DNA of 64,000 nt. It comes from Azospirillaceae bacterium. GTDB taxonomy: Bacteria; Pseudomonadota; Alphaproteobacteria; Azospirillales; Azospirillaceae. Within the stretch, counting starts at the first letter, position 1; each line of letters opens with the position of its first letter. The notes below the pieces were generated by a model. The model saw nothing but the letters and a program-made list of their open reading frames with translations. It had not been told where the DNA came from and made no database searches. A program made the position numbers and the translations under genes. The stretch lies in contig JARLIO010000002.1 of NCBI GenBank assembly GCA_031291675.1, positions 1 through 64,000 on the forward strand, written 5' to 3'. Below are positions 62,841-64,000 of this stretch, piece after piece.

Positions 62841-63743
62841 ATGTCACAGTACGAGGCGCTCAGCCGCCAGTTTGGTCATGTCAAGGCGGTCCGGTTTTGT
62901 CAGTCCGAGGCGCTGTATCCCCAGCTCACCGGCAGCCTGCCGCTGATCATCGTCGAAAACCGACTGGCCAAGGCAGTGCTCTCGCCTTACGGCGCCCACA
63001 TTATTTCTTTTGTTCCGGCCGGTGGACCCGATCTGCTCTGGTTGTCGCCCCTGACAAAGCTGGTTGAAGGCACGCCGATCCGCGGCGGCATTCCGCTGTG
63101 CCTGCCCTGGTTCGGGCCCAGCCCCCAGGGTTTCCCGCAACATGGCTTCGCGCGCATCAGCAACTGGCAGGTTGAAGAGATCACGGAACGCGCCGACGGC
63201 GCGACCGTACTGGTCCTGACCCTGTCGGACAGCGAGGCCCGCCGGGCCATGTGGCCCCATGCCTTCACCTTCCGCTTCGAAATCACCGTCGGCACCGGCC
63301 TTGAGCTCACGATGTCGGTCAAGAACCAGAGCCAGAGCGATGCCCGGTTCGAACTGGCTTTCCACACCTACTTCAATGTCGGCGACGTGAAGCAGACAAC
63401 GATCGAAGGGCTCGACGCCTGCACCTATGTCGATCGGGAAGACCAGCAAAAACGCAAGAAGCAGGTCGGCCTGGTTGCCATCAAGGGAACGACAACCAGT
63501 CTCTATGTTGCTGTTCCCAACGTCCAGGTCGTCCACAGCCCCCTTGGCGACTACCGGATCGACGGGACGCAGGATTATTGCATGGTGTGGAACCCCGGCG
63601 ATCTCGACAAGACCGTCGGCGACATCGGTGCCGGGAACCATCAAGGGTTTCTCTGTGCCGAGCGCCTGGACGCTGCCGAAGGCGCTGTCACCATCCACCC
63701 CGGTGCCAGCTACACGGCCCGGATGATCCTGTCGCAAGCCTGA
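62841..63743 (+). CDS. D-hexose-6-phosphate mutarotase (YeaD-like)
   Basis: A 300-residue aldose-1-epimerase-fold protein. Conserved segments: GGIPLCLPWFGPSPQGFPQHGFAR with the catalytic histidine, ELAFHTYFNVGD, and DIGAGNHQGFLCAERLDAAEGAVTIHPGA with the catalytic glutamate. Start at ATG 62841 preceded by AGGAG; a TTG at 62802 would extend it. Stands alone between hutU and a convergent gene. Confidence 0.92.
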   Translation: MSQYEALSRQFGHVKAVRFCQSEALYPQLTGSLPLIIVENRLAKAVLSPYGAHIISFVPAGGPDLLWLSPLTKLVEGTPIRGGIPLCLPWFGPSPQGFPQHGFARISNWQVEEITERADGATVLVLTLSDSEARRAMWPHAFTFRFEITVGTGLELTMSVKNQSQSDARFELAFHTYFNVGDVKQTTIEGLDACTYVDREDQQKRKKQVGLVAIKGTTTSLYVAVPNVQVVHSPLGDYRIDGTQDYCMVWNPGDLDKTVGDIGAGNHQGFLCAERLDAAEGAVTIHPGASYTARMILSQA

Positions 63744-63777
63744 TCGGTCCTCTTGGTCCGGTCATGGAACCTCCGCG

Positions 63778-64000
63778 TCACACGGTCGTACTGAGCGCAT
63801 AACGCGCGATTTCAATCCCCATCGCCTGCTCGACCGGTGGATACACGGTCGGGTCGAGAACGCTGCTCCCCAACGGGATCAGCGTCTTGGGGATATGGAA
63901 CACCAGGACCGCCATGCCTTCGTGCAGCTGCCCGACCGACAGCGGTTCTCCCGCGGGATCGAGGGTCGTGATCACGTCGGGGAAGGTCGCAACCCGCTGC
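63778..64000 (-). CDS. DUF917 family protein, C-terminal part
   Basis: The last 70-odd residues of a gene that runs off the window: QRVATFPDVITTLDPAGEPLSV, then IPKTLIPLGSSVLDPTVYPP and EQAMGIEIARYAL. The phrasing resembles the end of DUF917 (hydantoinase-associated) proteins, often near histidine or hydantoin use genes, which would suit nearby hutU. Partial, so the assignment is tentative. Confidence 0.5.
   Translation of the reverse strand, partial: QRVATFPDVITTLDPAGEPLSVGQLHEGMAVLVFHIPKTLIPLGSSVLDPTVYPPVEQAMGIEIARYALSTTV

Overview
The window is high-GC (about 65 percent by eye) bacterial DNA. Gene content points to an alphaproteobacterium, most likely Rhodospirillales-like: the run scpB-scpA-M50 protease-nagZ-SPOR-argS-dGTPase on one strand, a class II DAHP synthase, aap-type amino acid permeases, long-form Pta, ErpA and many MCPs. 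This placement is inferred from gene content and not from a marker tree.

Layout. 1-3.4 kb: glutamate decarboxylase and a GABA antiporter cut off at the left edge (acid-resistance pair). 3.6-9.7 kb: an envelope and metal region with a secreted protein, a cytochrome b plus sulfite-oxidase-fold pair, a Spy-like protein, a short transposon-like element, then DUF2946 - beta-barrel - copC - copD. 9.8-20.5 kb: housekeeping genes (shikimate dehydrogenase paralogue, ScpB/ScpA, M50 protease, NagZ, SPOR protein, ArgS, dGTPase, ErpA, XthA). 20.5-24 kb: an accessory island beside tRNA-Ser, bounded by a long direct repeat and holding an Rpn nuclease and an MntA-HepT toxin-antitoxin pair. 24-35.9 kb: a two-domain glycosyltransferase, TetR and O-methyltransferase, DAHP synthase, an orphan double ABC permease, AmpG, an Rrf2/methyltransferase divergent pair, and small proteins. 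35.9-39.4 kb: aapJQM without aapP. 39.8-44.7 kb: a thiol-redox block (ScsB/DsbD-like, redoxin, MarC, glutathione reductase). 44.9-49.6 kb: SHOCT protein, second copy of the short element, MCP, and a 72-residue protein. 49.8-53.4 kb: glmU and gph divergent, tRNA-Val, and a gene-poor AT-richer stretch. 53.4-60.9 kb: pta, deoC, MCP, yqhD and its TetR repressor gene. 61-64 kb: hutU, hexose-6-phosphate mutarotase, and the 3' end of a DUF917-like gene.

The most notable non-genic structure is of three kinds. (1) Two copies, in opposite orientation and 40 kb apart, of a 163-166 bp element with about 18 bp terminal inverted repeats and 8-bp flanking duplications (6592-6757 and 46377-46539); it behaves like a MITE. 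(2) Two inverted copies of a two-hairpin element (55456-55603 and 58920-59016), each between convergent genes, with a compensatory base change in a stem. (3) A 157-171 bp direct repeat starting in the 3' end of tRNA-Ser, which brackets a 1.5 kb unit with the Rpn nuclease. A clear regulatory pair is the GGACCG-N2-CGGTCC palindrome in front of both tetR (60939) and yqhD (60258).
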